From assembly GCF_900107855.1 (NCBI RefSeq), contig NZ_FNRJ01000001.1:310001-374000 (forward strand): DNA of 64,000 nt, read 5' to 3'. The notes beneath the pieces are model-generated. The model was not told the origin of the DNA. It saw only the letters and a list, made by a program, of their open reading frames with translations, and made no database searches. This document shows, in pieces, positions 8,717-17,500 of this stretch (the first letter of the stretch is position 1; every line of letters starts with the position of its first letter). A program made the position numbers and the translations under genes. Source of the stretch: Marinobacterium iners DSM 11526 (GTDB lineage: Bacteria; Pseudomonadota; Gammaproteobacteria; Pseudomonadales; Balneatricaceae).

Positions 8717-9451
8717 TTACAAGGACTCGACGCACCGCGGGTAGAGTGATTGAAAGCCTTCAGCATAGCGACAGTTCTTGCCACCGGCCTGGCCACCCGA
8801 ATTACGGCGGAAGTGATTGGCGCGGTTTTCGGCCAGGTTTTCATAGAACTTCCAGAGATGCTCCTGCCCTTGCATACACTCGATCGCAGCCTTTTTCTCG
8901 TCCCACACTTCAGAAATGTCCAGGAAGAGGTCTGGCTTCCAATCCATCTGTTCGCTTTGATGGGGCTCGAACAGGTACAGCTGAGGTGCACTCAGCACTT
9001 TCTCACCGGGGTTGTGCCCCCAAGCCTGGGCGATCATCCGGCACTGAATAGCTACCTCGGTCGCATACATGTGGTCGGTATTGTATGGGTCCCATTTCGA
9101 GTGACTCATCATGAAATTCGGTTGAGTATCCCGAATCAGATCGACTATCTGGTATTTACCATCCGTATTGATCTCCAGTGGGTAATCCCCAAAATCAAAA
9201 AAACGGATGTCATGTGCGTTGAGTGCCTGAGCGGCCGCCTCCGCCTCTTTACGACGCTCTGTTTTCACCTTTTCAAGCGTCATATTCTCCTGTTTCCATA
9301 GCTTGGCCGATTCACCGCGCTCGCCGTAGGACAAACAGGCGATCGTCACCTCATAACCAAGTTTTTGATGCAGCGCGATGGCACCACCGCAACGCCATAC
9401 AAAGTCTGCAGAGTGAGCACTGATAATGAGCGCAGTTTTCTTTTCGTTCAT
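8717..9451 (-). CDS. PIG-L family hydrolase/hydratase, GalB-like (4-oxalomesaconate hydratase type)
   Basis: A PIG-L/LmbE-fold protein of about 244 residues from the preferred ATG at 9451. A GTG-like upstream extension to 9490 is possible but would crowd the Zur-type box. Motifs are SAHSADFVWRCGG near the N-terminus, CLSYGERGES, and HSKWDPYNTDH, which together with GQEHLW and YAEGFQSL follow the Pseudomonas GalB pattern as I remember it, rather than typical GlcNAc deacetylases. GalB hydrates 4-oxalomesaconate in gallate breakdown and needs zinc. No other gallate gene is present. A perfect Zur-type box at 9502-9514 suggests it serves in zinc shortage, perhaps as a paralogue or on a different substrate. 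Confidence 0.75.
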   Translation of the reverse strand: MNEKKTALIISAHSADFVWRCGGAIALHQKLGYEVTIACLSYGERGESAKLWKQENMTLEKVKTERRKEAEAAAQALNAHDIRFFDFGDYPLEINTDGKYQIVDLIRDTQPNFMMSHSKWDPYNTDHMYATEVAIQCRMIAQAWGHNPGEKVLSAPQLYLFEPHQSEQMDWKPDLFLDISEVWDEKKAAIECMQGQEHLWKFYENLAENRANHFRRNSGGQAGGKNCRYAEGFQSLYPRCVESL

Positions 9452-9501
9452 GACGAGACCCCCGTAATAAGGACAGATAGAGATGCACATAACACGTAAA
9501 C

Positions 9502-9514
9502 GTTATGTTATAAC
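9502..9514 (-). promoter_or_regulatory. Zur-type box upstream of the GalB-like gene
   Basis: GTTATGTTATAAC is a perfect GTTAT-N3-ATAAC inverted repeat 51 bases upstream of the preferred GalB-like start. It is the reverse complement of the sites at 8580 and 28223. Confidence 0.82.
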
Positions 9515-9634
9515 CCTACATACAGTATTTTGACCGATCCATTTGCTTTCGTTTTCGGAGGCATAAGATTTTGATATAGCTGCATGTTTTAATTTGTATT
9601 TTCTATTGTTAAACCCCGCACCTGTAGGGAACCG

Positions 9635-10501
9635 TTAAGGCGCGCTGTTGTTCAATGCCCGTAGAAAACTAGCCAGCTCGGCACGTACGGCAGCGTCTGC
9701 CTTGGCATTGATACTTGCAGAGCCACCCATCGGGAATTTTGGGTCCAGCAGATGACCGGCTCCAGGATAGCGAAGGTGCGTACAGGATTGCGACGACATG
9801 CGGCTGCACACCTGGTCCCCCATCGTCGCAGCAGGCCAAATATGATCATCCTCGCCGGACAGCAGCAGAACCAGTCCCGCGATGTTTTCGACCGGGATCC
9901 GTGCGCGCTCTGTAGCGGCGTGGTCATGTAACCCGGTGGCAAAAGCCGCCAACAACCCCTCCTGCTGAAGCAGTCCTTCATCTAGCGGCACGAAATCCAG
10001 CCCCTTGCCGTTCTGGCTCCAGCTGCTGACTGCCGGTGCTTCAGGTGATGAACGCCGTGCCGACCAGACCACAGAACTGGGGGCAATGGCCACGACTCCA
10101 GCATAGTCTTCATTATGCGCAGCCAGCAGCAAGGCCAGCTCGGCCCCCTTGGACCAACCCAACACCACCACTCCGTCGGGGCGTGTTTCAGGCTGTTGCA
10201 ACAGCCATTGGCGCGGCGCTTCAAAGTACTCCAGTGGTATCTCTTGCAGTGACGCCGGCAGGCCCGGCGCACCGAAGTAGGCCAGCGACAATACCGGATA
10301 TCCCAGTTCGGCAACCTTAGCGGCCAGGTAGTTGGACTGCCCCCCGCGCGATCCTTCCAGAACGATGACACCATAGCGGCCCTGTTCGGTAGCACGGCTA
10401 TAATCCGCCACAAAAGGCGCACCCGTTACTGGTACGAAGTGCGTTTCCGCTGCCCTGACCTGCAAAACCGCAAGCAGCAGGCAAACAATCAAGTATTTCA
10501 T
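9635..10501 (-). CDS. Exported alpha/beta-hydrolase, acyl-CoA thioesterase/dienelactone hydrolase-like (BAAT C-terminal type)
   Basis: The mature protein has an alpha/beta-hydrolase fold with the nucleophile elbow GWSKG, an acidic residue in SGEDDHIW and the catalytic His in GAGHLLD near the C-terminus, the order found in the BAAT/dienelactone hydrolase group. A signal peptide follows the chosen ATG at 10501 (MKYLIVCLLLAVLQVRA), so it acts in the periplasm. GGGAG lies five bases before that ATG; a TTG at 10525 would overlap the preceding gene's stop. It follows an XRE-type gene by 20 bases and may be co-transcribed. Substrate unknown; there is no clear metal link. Confidence 0.75.
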   Translation of the reverse strand: MKYLIVCLLLAVLQVRAAETHFVPVTGAPFVADYSRATEQGRYGVIVLEGSRGGQSNYLAAKVAELGYPVLSLAYFGAPGLPASLQEIPLEYFEAPRQWLLQQPETRPDGVVVLGWSKGAELALLLAAHNEDYAGVVAIAPSSVVWSARRSSPEAPAVSSWSQNGKGLDFVPLDEGLLQQEGLLAAFATGLHDHAATERARIPVENIAGLVLLLSGEDDHIWPAATMGDQVCSRMSSQSCTHLRYPGAGHLLDPKFPMGGSASINAKADAAVRAELASFLRALNNSAP

Positions 10502-10521
10502 CATAGCTCCCAATCGTCGTT

Positions 10522-10863
10522 TCAAGGTGCTAGTTGTTCAACCGTACACCCCAGTGCTAAAGCGACTTGTTCGAGTGTTTTTGGACGTGGTTTGACATTC
10601 GGACGTTCAAGACGGGTGATAGTGGATTGAACCATATTTAAGCGTTGAGCCAACTCACGCTGTGAAATTCCACGATATTTGCGCCAGGCACCAATACGAC
10701 TGAGGTTATTGCTGTATTGAAGATCCAAAACACGTTGTGGAACATGGGAATGTTTTGCGCCCAAAAGCACGAGGTATTGATCATAGGGCACAACCGCGAA
10801 TGCAGGTTCTCCCCCTTTTGTAATGACTTGCACTTCAGGACAGGGCAAATTCAAATCGTTCAT
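10522..10863 (-). CDS. XRE-family helix-turn-helix regulator with antitoxin-like N-terminus
   Basis: A 113-residue protein. Residues 8-40 (EVQVITKGGEPAFAVVPYDQYLVLLG) resemble a Phd/RelB-style antitoxin strand-helix unit. Residues 55-113 form a Cro/C1 helix-turn-helix (ISQRELAQRLNMVQSTITRLERPNVKPRPKTLEQVALALG). This layout is common in solitary antitoxin-like regulators. No toxin gene is adjacent; the downstream gene encodes an exported hydrolase. It probably represses its own promoter, but no operator was identified. Confidence 0.8.
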   Translation of the reverse strand: MNDLNLPCPEVQVITKGGEPAFAVVPYDQYLVLLGAKHSHVPQRVLDLQYSNNLSRIGAWRKYRGISQRELAQRLNMVQSTITRLERPNVKPRPKTLEQVALALGCTVEQLAP

Positions 10864-10911
10864 CTTTTTCGCTACCCATTTACTGTATGGTTCTCTCGTA
10901 TTTGTTTCGTA

Positions 10912-12390
10912 TCAGAATGTCTTTTTTAACTTCAATGCCGCTTCCGTACGCTCATAGCCATATGCCCAGTCAATGCTGCTTTCATTCATCGTATGCTTGA
11001 GCGACAAGACCGGCACAAACCCCTTGATCGCCCAGCGCGGCAGATCCACATTCAGCATGTAGATCTGCTGTTTATCCTCACGCAGACCGCCCAACAGGGT
11101 GTTGGCCTCATCGTTGCGCGTTTCACGGTACAGCGCGGTTGCGTTCAGGTTGACACCCGGCATCAGCTGACGGTACACGCCCAGGTTCAGCATCCAGGCA
11201 TCACTGCTGGCGGCATCGGTGGGGAAATCCTTGCGGGTATAATCCAGCCCGCCGTACAGCGCTGTTACCGGATTGAGCAGATAACTGGCTGACAGGCCCA
11301 GCCGGTGTTCGTCATAGTTTTCAAAATAGACGGCATCTTCGCCCTGAAAACGGTAACGGCGTGTTTGCAGGTAGGTATTGAGCTGCAGGGGCGGCGACCA
11401 CTGGTGCTTCCATTCCAGCCGCAGCCCGCCCGCCTCGTAGCGGGTGTGGCGGTCACTGTAAAAATGTTCGAATGTCGGCAACAGGTTCAGCTCGTTGCGG
11501 GCCGATTTATAGCTGTAACCGGCGTAAAGCACGCTGGTGTTTTCATCGAAATAGTCGGTGCTGTCGCTGCCTTCCAGTGCCTTGTCGGGGTAACTGCCAT
11601 ACACAATGCCACGCAGCAGCAGGTTATGATGGCCGCTCAGGTTGAAACGGCGCTCGGCCGTGAGGTCGTACACCCATTCGGACGATTCCAGCGGCTCGGG
11701 CATGCGGCGGGTTACCGTTTGGCACCAGTTGGGCAGATAACACACCTGGCTGACCCGCATATCTCCATTGCCCTGATTCAGGTTAGTGTCGTACCCCAGC
11801 CCCAGCGACAGGCTGCCCTGCCAGCTGGCGCGCCGGTCCAGCGCGGCCAGGTATTGATCGATCATGCCGAGCACCTGCGGCGGCAGCCCGGCGCTGCCTT
11901 GCGCCCGTTCGAAGGCGTCGCGGGCGGCGTTAAGCTGGTGGTCTTCAAAGTAGATGCGTGCCAGCTCCAGCCGGGCACGGACAAATTCGGGCTTGCCGGC
12001 CAGTGCCGTTTCCAGTGCGGCGATGGCCCCGGCATAGTCGCCATCGACCCGCGCCAGCATCCCTTCGGCCAACAGGGCCAGGTTGGCATCATGATCGGGC
12101 AACTGGCGATAGCGTTGCACAAACTGGCGCACCTTGTGCCACTGTTTCAGGTTGATGGCCACATACAGGGCCGGCCCCAGCGCCTCAAGAGTTTGTTCCA
12201 CCTGGTAGGTGGTGCCATTCACGGTGAACAGATCGGGGTTGTCGGCCACGGCCGGTGTCGGGTAGGCGCGTTCTTCGCTTTGCTGTTGGCGGTCCATCTG
12301 GTTAAGCAGAAAGCGGGTGTCGTCATCGTCGGCCAGTGCGGCCGTCGGTGCCAGCAGCAATACAAGTGCGCAGGGTATTAAACGGTGCAT
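10912..12390 (-). CDS. Slam-type outer-membrane translocon (surface lipoprotein assembly modifier, DUF560)
   Basis: From the ATG at 12390 (MHRLIPCALVLLL) the protein has a signal peptide, an N-terminal TPR-rich periplasmic domain (about residues 60-190, with alternating A-L-A and A-R-L-E-L-A-R repeats), and a C-terminal 14-strand-type beta-barrel ending in an aromatic residue (LKLKKTF). This is the Slam architecture, and Slams move cognate lipoproteins or hemophilins across the outer membrane. An in-frame GTG-type extension to 12435 would enter an upstream hairpin and is unlikely. The two genes immediately upstream encode candidate substrates and the next a TBDR, the same set as Acinetobacter hemophilin loci (HphA, HsmA, HphR). 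Confidence 0.87.
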   Translation of the reverse strand: MHRLIPCALVLLLAPTAALADDDDTRFLLNQMDRQQQSEERAYPTPAVADNPDLFTVNGTTYQVEQTLEALGPALYVAINLKQWHKVRQFVQRYRQLPDHDANLALLAEGMLARVDGDYAGAIAALETALAGKPEFVRARLELARIYFEDHQLNAARDAFERAQGSAGLPPQVLGMIDQYLAALDRRASWQGSLSLGLGYDTNLNQGNGDMRVSQVCYLPNWCQTVTRRMPEPLESSEWVYDLTAERRFNLSGHHNLLLRGIVYGSYPDKALEGSDSTDYFDENTSVLYAGYSYKSARNELNLLPTFEHFYSDRHTRYEAGGLRLEWKHQWSPPLQLNTYLQTRRYRFQGEDAVYFENYDEHRLGLSASYLLNPVTALYGGLDYTRKDFPTDAASSDAWMLNLGVYRQLMPGVNLNATALYRETRNDEANTLLGGLREDKQQIYMLNVDLPRWAIKGFVPVLSLKHTMNESSIDWAYGYERTEAALKLKKTF

Positions 12391-12425
12391 GGCGATACAT
12401 CTCAACGGCAGGAAACATAAATAAT

Positions 12426-12468
12426 GGGGAGGCACACCTCCCCCTCAAGTAAACACCCAGGGGTGTTT
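12426..12468 (-). terminator. Two hairpins between hemophilin-like copy 1 and the Slam gene
   Basis: On the minus strand AAACACCC/GGGTGTTT (12451-12468) is followed by GGGGAGG/CCTCCCC (12426-12443). The bases after the second stem are ATTATTTATG, without a continuous T run, so this copy may attenuate rather than stop transcription into the Slam gene. The paralogous element at 13529 has an unbroken T run. Confidence 0.55.
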
Positions 12469-12473
12469 AAGCC

Positions 12474-13328
12474 TTACTGCTGAGCACCGCCGAAGGCCAT
12501 GTCATTGGCCACGCCAGTGGTGTCATACATGCCGGCCAGCGCCTCGGCACTGTTGCCGTAGAACTTGCCAGAGATGGTGCTGCCGTTGGAGAAGCTGCCA
12601 TCGCTGCTGATGCTGGTACCGCTGAAGTTGACGCCGTTCAGGGTACCGGTGATGGAACCGGTGCCGCTGAAGTTGGCGGTCAGGGTACCGGTGTAGACAC
12701 CGGCCTGAGTATCCGGGTTGTACTTCTGGATACCCACCACATCGTAGGCCACGTTGGTCAGGTTCGGCATACTGGAGGTCGGGTTTTCACCCACGTAGTA
12801 CACGGTGCGCAGTGAGCTGTCCATGCCCAAATCAGGATCGTGCGCCGTGCCAGCACTGCCATCCCAAGGTGCCCATTCCCCGAAGTAGACGGCGTTGCTG
12901 GTGGCCAGGCCCGGTACCTTGGCGATCACTTCACCGCCGAAGTGAGGGAAGTTCCATAAGGGACTTTTGAGCTGACGGTAGGTGTAGATCTCGGTCCCGA
13001 CCCCGGCACCGCCGGCGATGGTGTACTTCCAGGTTTCAGACATCAAACTCCCATAAACGGCGATATAATAATTGCCATTGGCACCACCACCAATAGCCTG
13101 ATTAGCCATCTTTATCGGCCCGGCTTCAAAGCTGACAACCCCAGCAAGGTAGCCCGGCACGGCCGGGTGATAGGCCGGCATGGCGATACCAACGCCCGCG
13201 CCCAGAATGTCGCCCGTACCCACCTGAACATAGGCAGTATTGGAGGAGCCGCCCTTAGTCGCGTCGGGCACTGCAAAGACCGGAGAGGCTGCCAGGGCGA
13301 TCGCGGAAACAAGCAAAAGCTTTTTCAT
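12474..13328 (-). CDS. Hemophilin-like Slam-dependent secreted protein, copy 1
   Basis: A 284-residue protein with a type I signal peptide (MKKLLLVSAIALAASPVFA, cleaved before VPDATKGG) and no lipobox cysteine, so it is secreted rather than lipid-anchored. The C-terminal ~100 residues (from VYTGTLTANFSGTGSITGTLNG) are a Gly/Ser/Thr-rich eight-strand-type barrel like the TbpB-like domain recognised by Slams. The N-terminal ~150 residues would form the ligand-binding handle. Hemophilins capture haem outside the cell and pass it to a dedicated TBDR. It is a tandem duplicate of the next gene, differing mostly in residues 50-115. Haem as ligand is inferred from the family, not shown by the sequence. 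Confidence 0.75.
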   Translation of the reverse strand: MKKLLLVSAIALAASPVFAVPDATKGGSSNTAYVQVGTGDILGAGVGIAMPAYHPAVPGYLAGVVSFEAGPIKMANQAIGGGANGNYYIAVYGSLMSETWKYTIAGGAGVGTEIYTYRQLKSPLWNFPHFGGEVIAKVPGLATSNAVYFGEWAPWDGSAGTAHDPDLGMDSSLRTVYYVGENPTSSMPNLTNVAYDVVGIQKYNPDTQAGVYTGTLTANFSGTGSITGTLNGVNFSGTSISSDGSFSNGSTISGKFYGNSAEALAGMYDTTGVANDMAFGGAQQ

Positions 13329-13440
13329 GTATTCATTCCTTTGGTTTGGTTAGTTCTAATGATCGCTTTGCGGGGTGCGACCGCCCCTGTCTTCCTTGGC
13401 TGGCGGGCTTATCTTCTGCCCGGCTGGCTTGGATATTCGG

Positions 13441-13520
13441 TTAAAACCGTGGTCAGACCCTGTTTGAAGACACTGTGTCAGACCAACGGTGCATGGCGAT
13501 ACATCTCAACGGCAGGAAAC
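13441..13520 (-). pseudogene. Duplication scar: decayed TBDR 3' end joined to a Slam 5' end
   Basis: Bases 13441-13470 match the last codons of the big TBDR gene (14545-14575, coding FKLGLTARF-stop) but are frame-disrupted. Bases 13485-13520 match 12381-12416, the start of the Slam gene, with only three codons (MHR) left before divergence. The repeat therefore copied a unit spanning TBDR end, hemophilin and Slam start, of period about 1104 bases. Confidence 0.85.
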
Positions 13521-13528
13521 ATAAAAAA

Positions 13529-13572
13529 GGGGGAGGCACACCTCCCCCTCAAGTAAACACCCTGGGGTGTTT
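13529..13572 (-). terminator. Rho-independent terminator after hemophilin-like copy 2
   Basis: On the minus strand AAACACCC/GGGTGTTT (13555-13572) is followed by GGGGGAGG/CCTCCCCC (13529-13548) and then TTTTTT. The T run makes this a better intrinsic terminator than its copy at 12426. Confidence 0.75.
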
Positions 13573-13577
13573 AAGCC

Positions 13578-14432
13578 TTACTGCTGAGCACCGCCGAAGG
13601 CCATGTCATTGGCCACGCCAGTGGTGTCATACATGCCGGCCAGCGCCTCGGCACTGTTGCCGTAGAACTTGCCAGAGATGGTGCTGCTGTTGGAGAAGCT
13701 GCCATCGGCATCGATGCTGGTGCCGCTGAAGTTGACGCCGTTCAGGGTACCGGTGATGGAACCGCTGGTGCCGCTGAAGTTGGCGGTCAGGGTACCGGTG
13801 TAGACACCGGCCTGGGTATCCGGGTTGTACTTCTGGATACCCACCACATCGTAGGCCACGTTGGTCAGGTTCGGCATGCTGGTGGTCGGGTTTTCACCCA
13901 CGTAGTACACGGTACGCAGTGAGCTGTTCATGCCCAGATCAGGGTCGTGCGCCGTGCCGGTGCTGCCATCCCAAGGTGCCCATTCCCCGAAGTAGACGGC
14001 GTTGCTGGCGGCCAGGCCCGGCACCTTGGCGATCACTTCGCCGCCGAAGTGCGGGTAACCTGACACAGGGTCATTCACCTGACGGTAGGCGTAGATTTCA
14101 GTATCCGCACCGACACCGCTGGCGATGGTGTGCTTCCAGGTTTCTGAAATGATGGTACCGGCAATCGCGATATAGCTATTGCCATCGCCCCCCCCGAGAA
14201 CCAGGTTGGTTTTGTCGATCGGCCCACCTTCAAAGCTGACAACCCCTGCAGGGTCGTTCGGCATGGTTGGGTGATTGGCCGGCATGGCGATACCAACGCC
14301 CGCGCCCAGAATGTCGCCCGTACCCACCTGAACATAGGCGGTATTGGAAGAGCCGCCCTTAGTCGCGTCGGGTATTGCAAAGGCCGGAGAGGTTGCCAGG
14401 GCGATCGCGGAAACAAGCAAAAGCTTTTTCAT
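13578..14432 (-). CDS. Hemophilin-like Slam-dependent secreted protein, copy 2
   Basis: About 284 residues from the ATG at 14432, where AGGA sits eight bases upstream; a GTG at 14438 is less likely. Signal peptide MKKLLLVSAIALATSPAFA, no lipobox cysteine. The mature start (PDATKGGSSNTAYVQVGTGD) and the last ~170 residues, including the Gly/Ser/Thr barrel, are nearly identical to copy 1. Residues about 50-115 differ strongly (for example DKTNLVLGGGDGNSYIAI against KMANQAIGGGANGNYYIAV). Divergence limited to the expected ligand- or receptor-facing part suggests altered binding. It lies directly downstream of the TBDR gene and should be the first secreted product made from that operon. Confidence 0.75.
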   Translation of the reverse strand: MKKLLLVSAIALATSPAFAIPDATKGGSSNTAYVQVGTGDILGAGVGIAMPANHPTMPNDPAGVVSFEGGPIDKTNLVLGGGDGNSYIAIAGTIISETWKHTIASGVGADTEIYAYRQVNDPVSGYPHFGGEVIAKVPGLAASNAVYFGEWAPWDGSTGTAHDPDLGMNSSLRTVYYVGENPTTSMPNLTNVAYDVVGIQKYNPDTQAGVYTGTLTANFSGTSGSITGTLNGVNFSGTSIDADGSFSNSSTISGKFYGNSAEALAGMYDTTGVANDMAFGGAQQ

Positions 14433-14544
14433 GTTCACATTCCTTTGGTTTGGTTAGTTCAAATGGCCGCTTTACGGGGTGCGGCCGCCCCTGTCATCCC
14501 TGGCTGGCGGGCTTATCCTCTGCCCGGCTGGCGTGGGTGTTCGG

Positions 14545-17500
14545 TTAAAACCTGGCCGTCAGGCCCAGTTTGAAGGTGCGCCCCGGGGCCGGCAACAGAG
14601 TGCGAGTCAGCGGATCCAGATAGTACTCATCGGTAATGTTGTTGACGCCTGCATTCAGCTTGAATACGTTGTTTATCTCGTAGGTGGCGTAGGCGTCGTA
14701 TACCAGCACCGATTCCAGGTTGTAGGCTTCGTTCAGGTAACCGGTATACAGATAGTGTTCATCGATCCACTGCTGTTCATCTTCGTTTTCGGCACTGCTG
14801 TGGTAGGTGACCCGCCCGCCCAGCTCCAGGCGGTCGCCCATCAGGCGCATGCCGCCATCCAGGTTGATGGACAACTCGGGCTGTGTACTGGTGCGGGTAA
14901 AGGTGAGCGGGAAGCCCCCATCAACACAAGCGGCATACTGCCCCTGGTTATATGGGTCGAGCGTGGCGGCGTAGTCGGCATCACACAGGTCGTTGTTCAA
15001 GCGGTAGGTGGCGCCCAGGCCGGCAAAATAGCGGCCGGTATCTACCCGCGCCTGCAGCTCAATGCCTTCAGTACGCTTTTCATCAAACTGCAGCACCTGG
15101 TAATCGACATTACGGTCGATGTAGTTTTCGATGCGGTTGCGGTAGTAGTTCAGGCGTACGTCCGCCATGCGTACATTGCTGAGCCAGGGCGTCAGGTCCT
15201 GCACATAGCCCAGTTCGATATTACGGGTGCGTTCCGGCTCGATGGAATATCCGCTCACATCCGTCCCCGTTGTATAAGAGCCATAGCCAACGGCAGACTG
15301 GGTATCTTCCCACAGGCTGGGGAAGCGCACATACTCGGAGTAACGGGCATAAACACGGTTATGTGGCGTCATGAACCAGGTGATGCCCAGCATCGGCGCC
15401 CAGGCTTCGTTGCGCCGCTTCTGCGGGCGCGACCACTGCTCGGAATCATCAAGCACACGTGTAACATGGCTGATAGTCGCAGGCCCATAAACAATATCGA
15501 TGTCCTTATATTTTTCAGGATTTTCCACTCGATCATTGCCTACGAAGCTGGTTGTTCCCAGCCGCTCACCGGTCTCTGCGTTGTACGCGTTAAATCCAGC
15601 CAGGTACTTGGGCAGCTCCTTGCCATCGGCGGTGGTTACGGTTTCATTGATATCCAAGGTGCCGTTATAGAAGGGGTTTCGATCACGCATCCCCCTGAAA
15701 TCACCGTCGGCATAGTCCACAATCGCTGCCGTCAAGCCCCGTGATGACGCGTTATGGCCACCAATAAGTCCACCACCAAGATATGTAGCCCCCCCGATTT
15801 CTACGGTTGGGACTTTCCCGTAGCTGGACGCACCGTAAAACACCAGGTCCTCGTTCGCTGCCTGAAGCTCCTTCGTCACCGCGAAGTTGCCGCCGGTCAG
15901 CTCGGCCAGCCAGGCATTGGACTCCGCGGCAAAGGCGCGCTGCTCATCGGTCAGGGTGCCTGACGCTCGGGCGCCACTGATTTCCCGTGCCCGGGCAAGA
16001 TAGGCGTTCAACTGAGCGGTCTGCTCTTCGCTCAGATAAAGGCCATAGGGGATCTGGGCATAGGCCACTTCGTATTCCTTAGCCCACCCACGGTGCTGGT
16101 TGCGCCGGTGTTCATCAAGGCCATCGTCAAAGGACCAGTAGCGGCTCCATTTCAGGCCACCGGTGATCATCACCGTATCCGTGGGGAACCACTCCATCTG
16201 CATGGCGGCATTGTATTCACGGCGAGTGCCCGCACGCGGGCCCATATGGCTGTTGCCCCATACGAAGGGATTCTTACTCAGGTGCGCCTCGGATGCATCC
16301 CAGCCGTCCAGCTCTTCATGCTGTGCATCGGCGCTCAGGGTGAGGGCGAAATCGGGGCTCAGCTGAAAGCGGTTACGCACGTTCAGGCCGTAACGGTCGT
16401 GGTTCCATTCCTGGCGGGAAGCATCAACCAATGTGCCATCAATAGACTCATCCCGGTAGTCAGGGTCATGCTCGTAGGGGTTGGTATCAGGGTTATGCAG
16501 AATCCTACAATGGTTTTCATACATGGCAGCCTGCTCCGGCCAGGCTGACTGGTACACCGAACACCATAAATAGTTGTTGTAGTTTCTGTCGGTCTCCATT
16601 GGCTGATACTGGAACCCTCCATTCTGGTGCCGCACACTGAAGCTTTGGGTTGCCCAGGCGCCGACCTTCAAGTCGATCAGTGGGTTGTCCGGGTTCCAGC
16701 TGTAACCCAGATTCCAGGTATCCTGATCCACTTCAGATGGAGGGTTATTGTACTGATAGGCCATGTCACCAGTGCCATCCATATCAATCATATTTTTCGG
16801 ATCGTGGGCGATCATACGGATCGATACGTTACTTTCACCGTAAATTTGCTCGGTGTTCATCCAGCTCAGGCTCAGCTCCTGATTGTGGGGCAGTTCCAGC
16901 CGACCTTTCAGCAGGGTGCTGGTCATTTCACTGTGCGTATTCAGTACCTCTTGCCCTGGCCGAAACAAATTGGCCAGATAATCGTTGTATTCGCTGCTGT
17001 TCCCTGCCCCTTGGCTTTTCGCCTTTTGCATCGCCTCAATCCAATCTTCGGTGCGGTAGGCATCGGCACCGTTTTCACCGGCAAAATAGTTGCCGCTGCG
17101 GCGGTAGCTGTGCACGCCAATCAGGTCGAAGTGTTCCTGCTCGGCTGCAACGGCCAGGCGCCAGGCATAATCCTCGCCATTAAAGCCCTGATGGTCGCTG
17201 CCACTTTCCGGCACCAACGTAACCCCACCCCCAAGCGGCGCAACTATTCCGCCATAATCACCACCCGTTCCAATGATCGGTACACCATTCGCCTTAACGT
17301 CACGGTAATCCTGGCCATACCAGCCGTTGGCCCCATCACGCTCAGCCACCGTGTTGGTGGCGGTTTCGGTTTTCAGCTCGATGCCCCAGGTTTTGCCCGG
17401 CTGAATGATATCGCCCGGCTCCAGCGTACGGATGCGTACGGCTCCGCCGATACCACTGGGGCCTTCAAAGGACGGCCCTTTCTCGGCGGTAATGCCCCCC

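Larger units (their letters stand above)
12381..14588. repeat. Tandem duplication of a ~1.1 kb hemophilin unit
   Basis: Copy A covers about 12381-13484 and copy B about 13485-14588. Stop codons (12474 and 13578), downstream hairpins and upstream leaders align at an offset of 1104-1106 bases. Flanks of the unit are fragments of the Slam and TBDR genes, so the event was a direct duplication inside this locus. Confidence 0.9.

Noticed and set aside
11305-12381. 358-codon open frame on the plus strand
   Set aside because: It is antisense to the Slam gene, whose protein has a signal peptide, TPRs and a barrel; the plus frame has no recognisable domain and is a shadow of coding bias.
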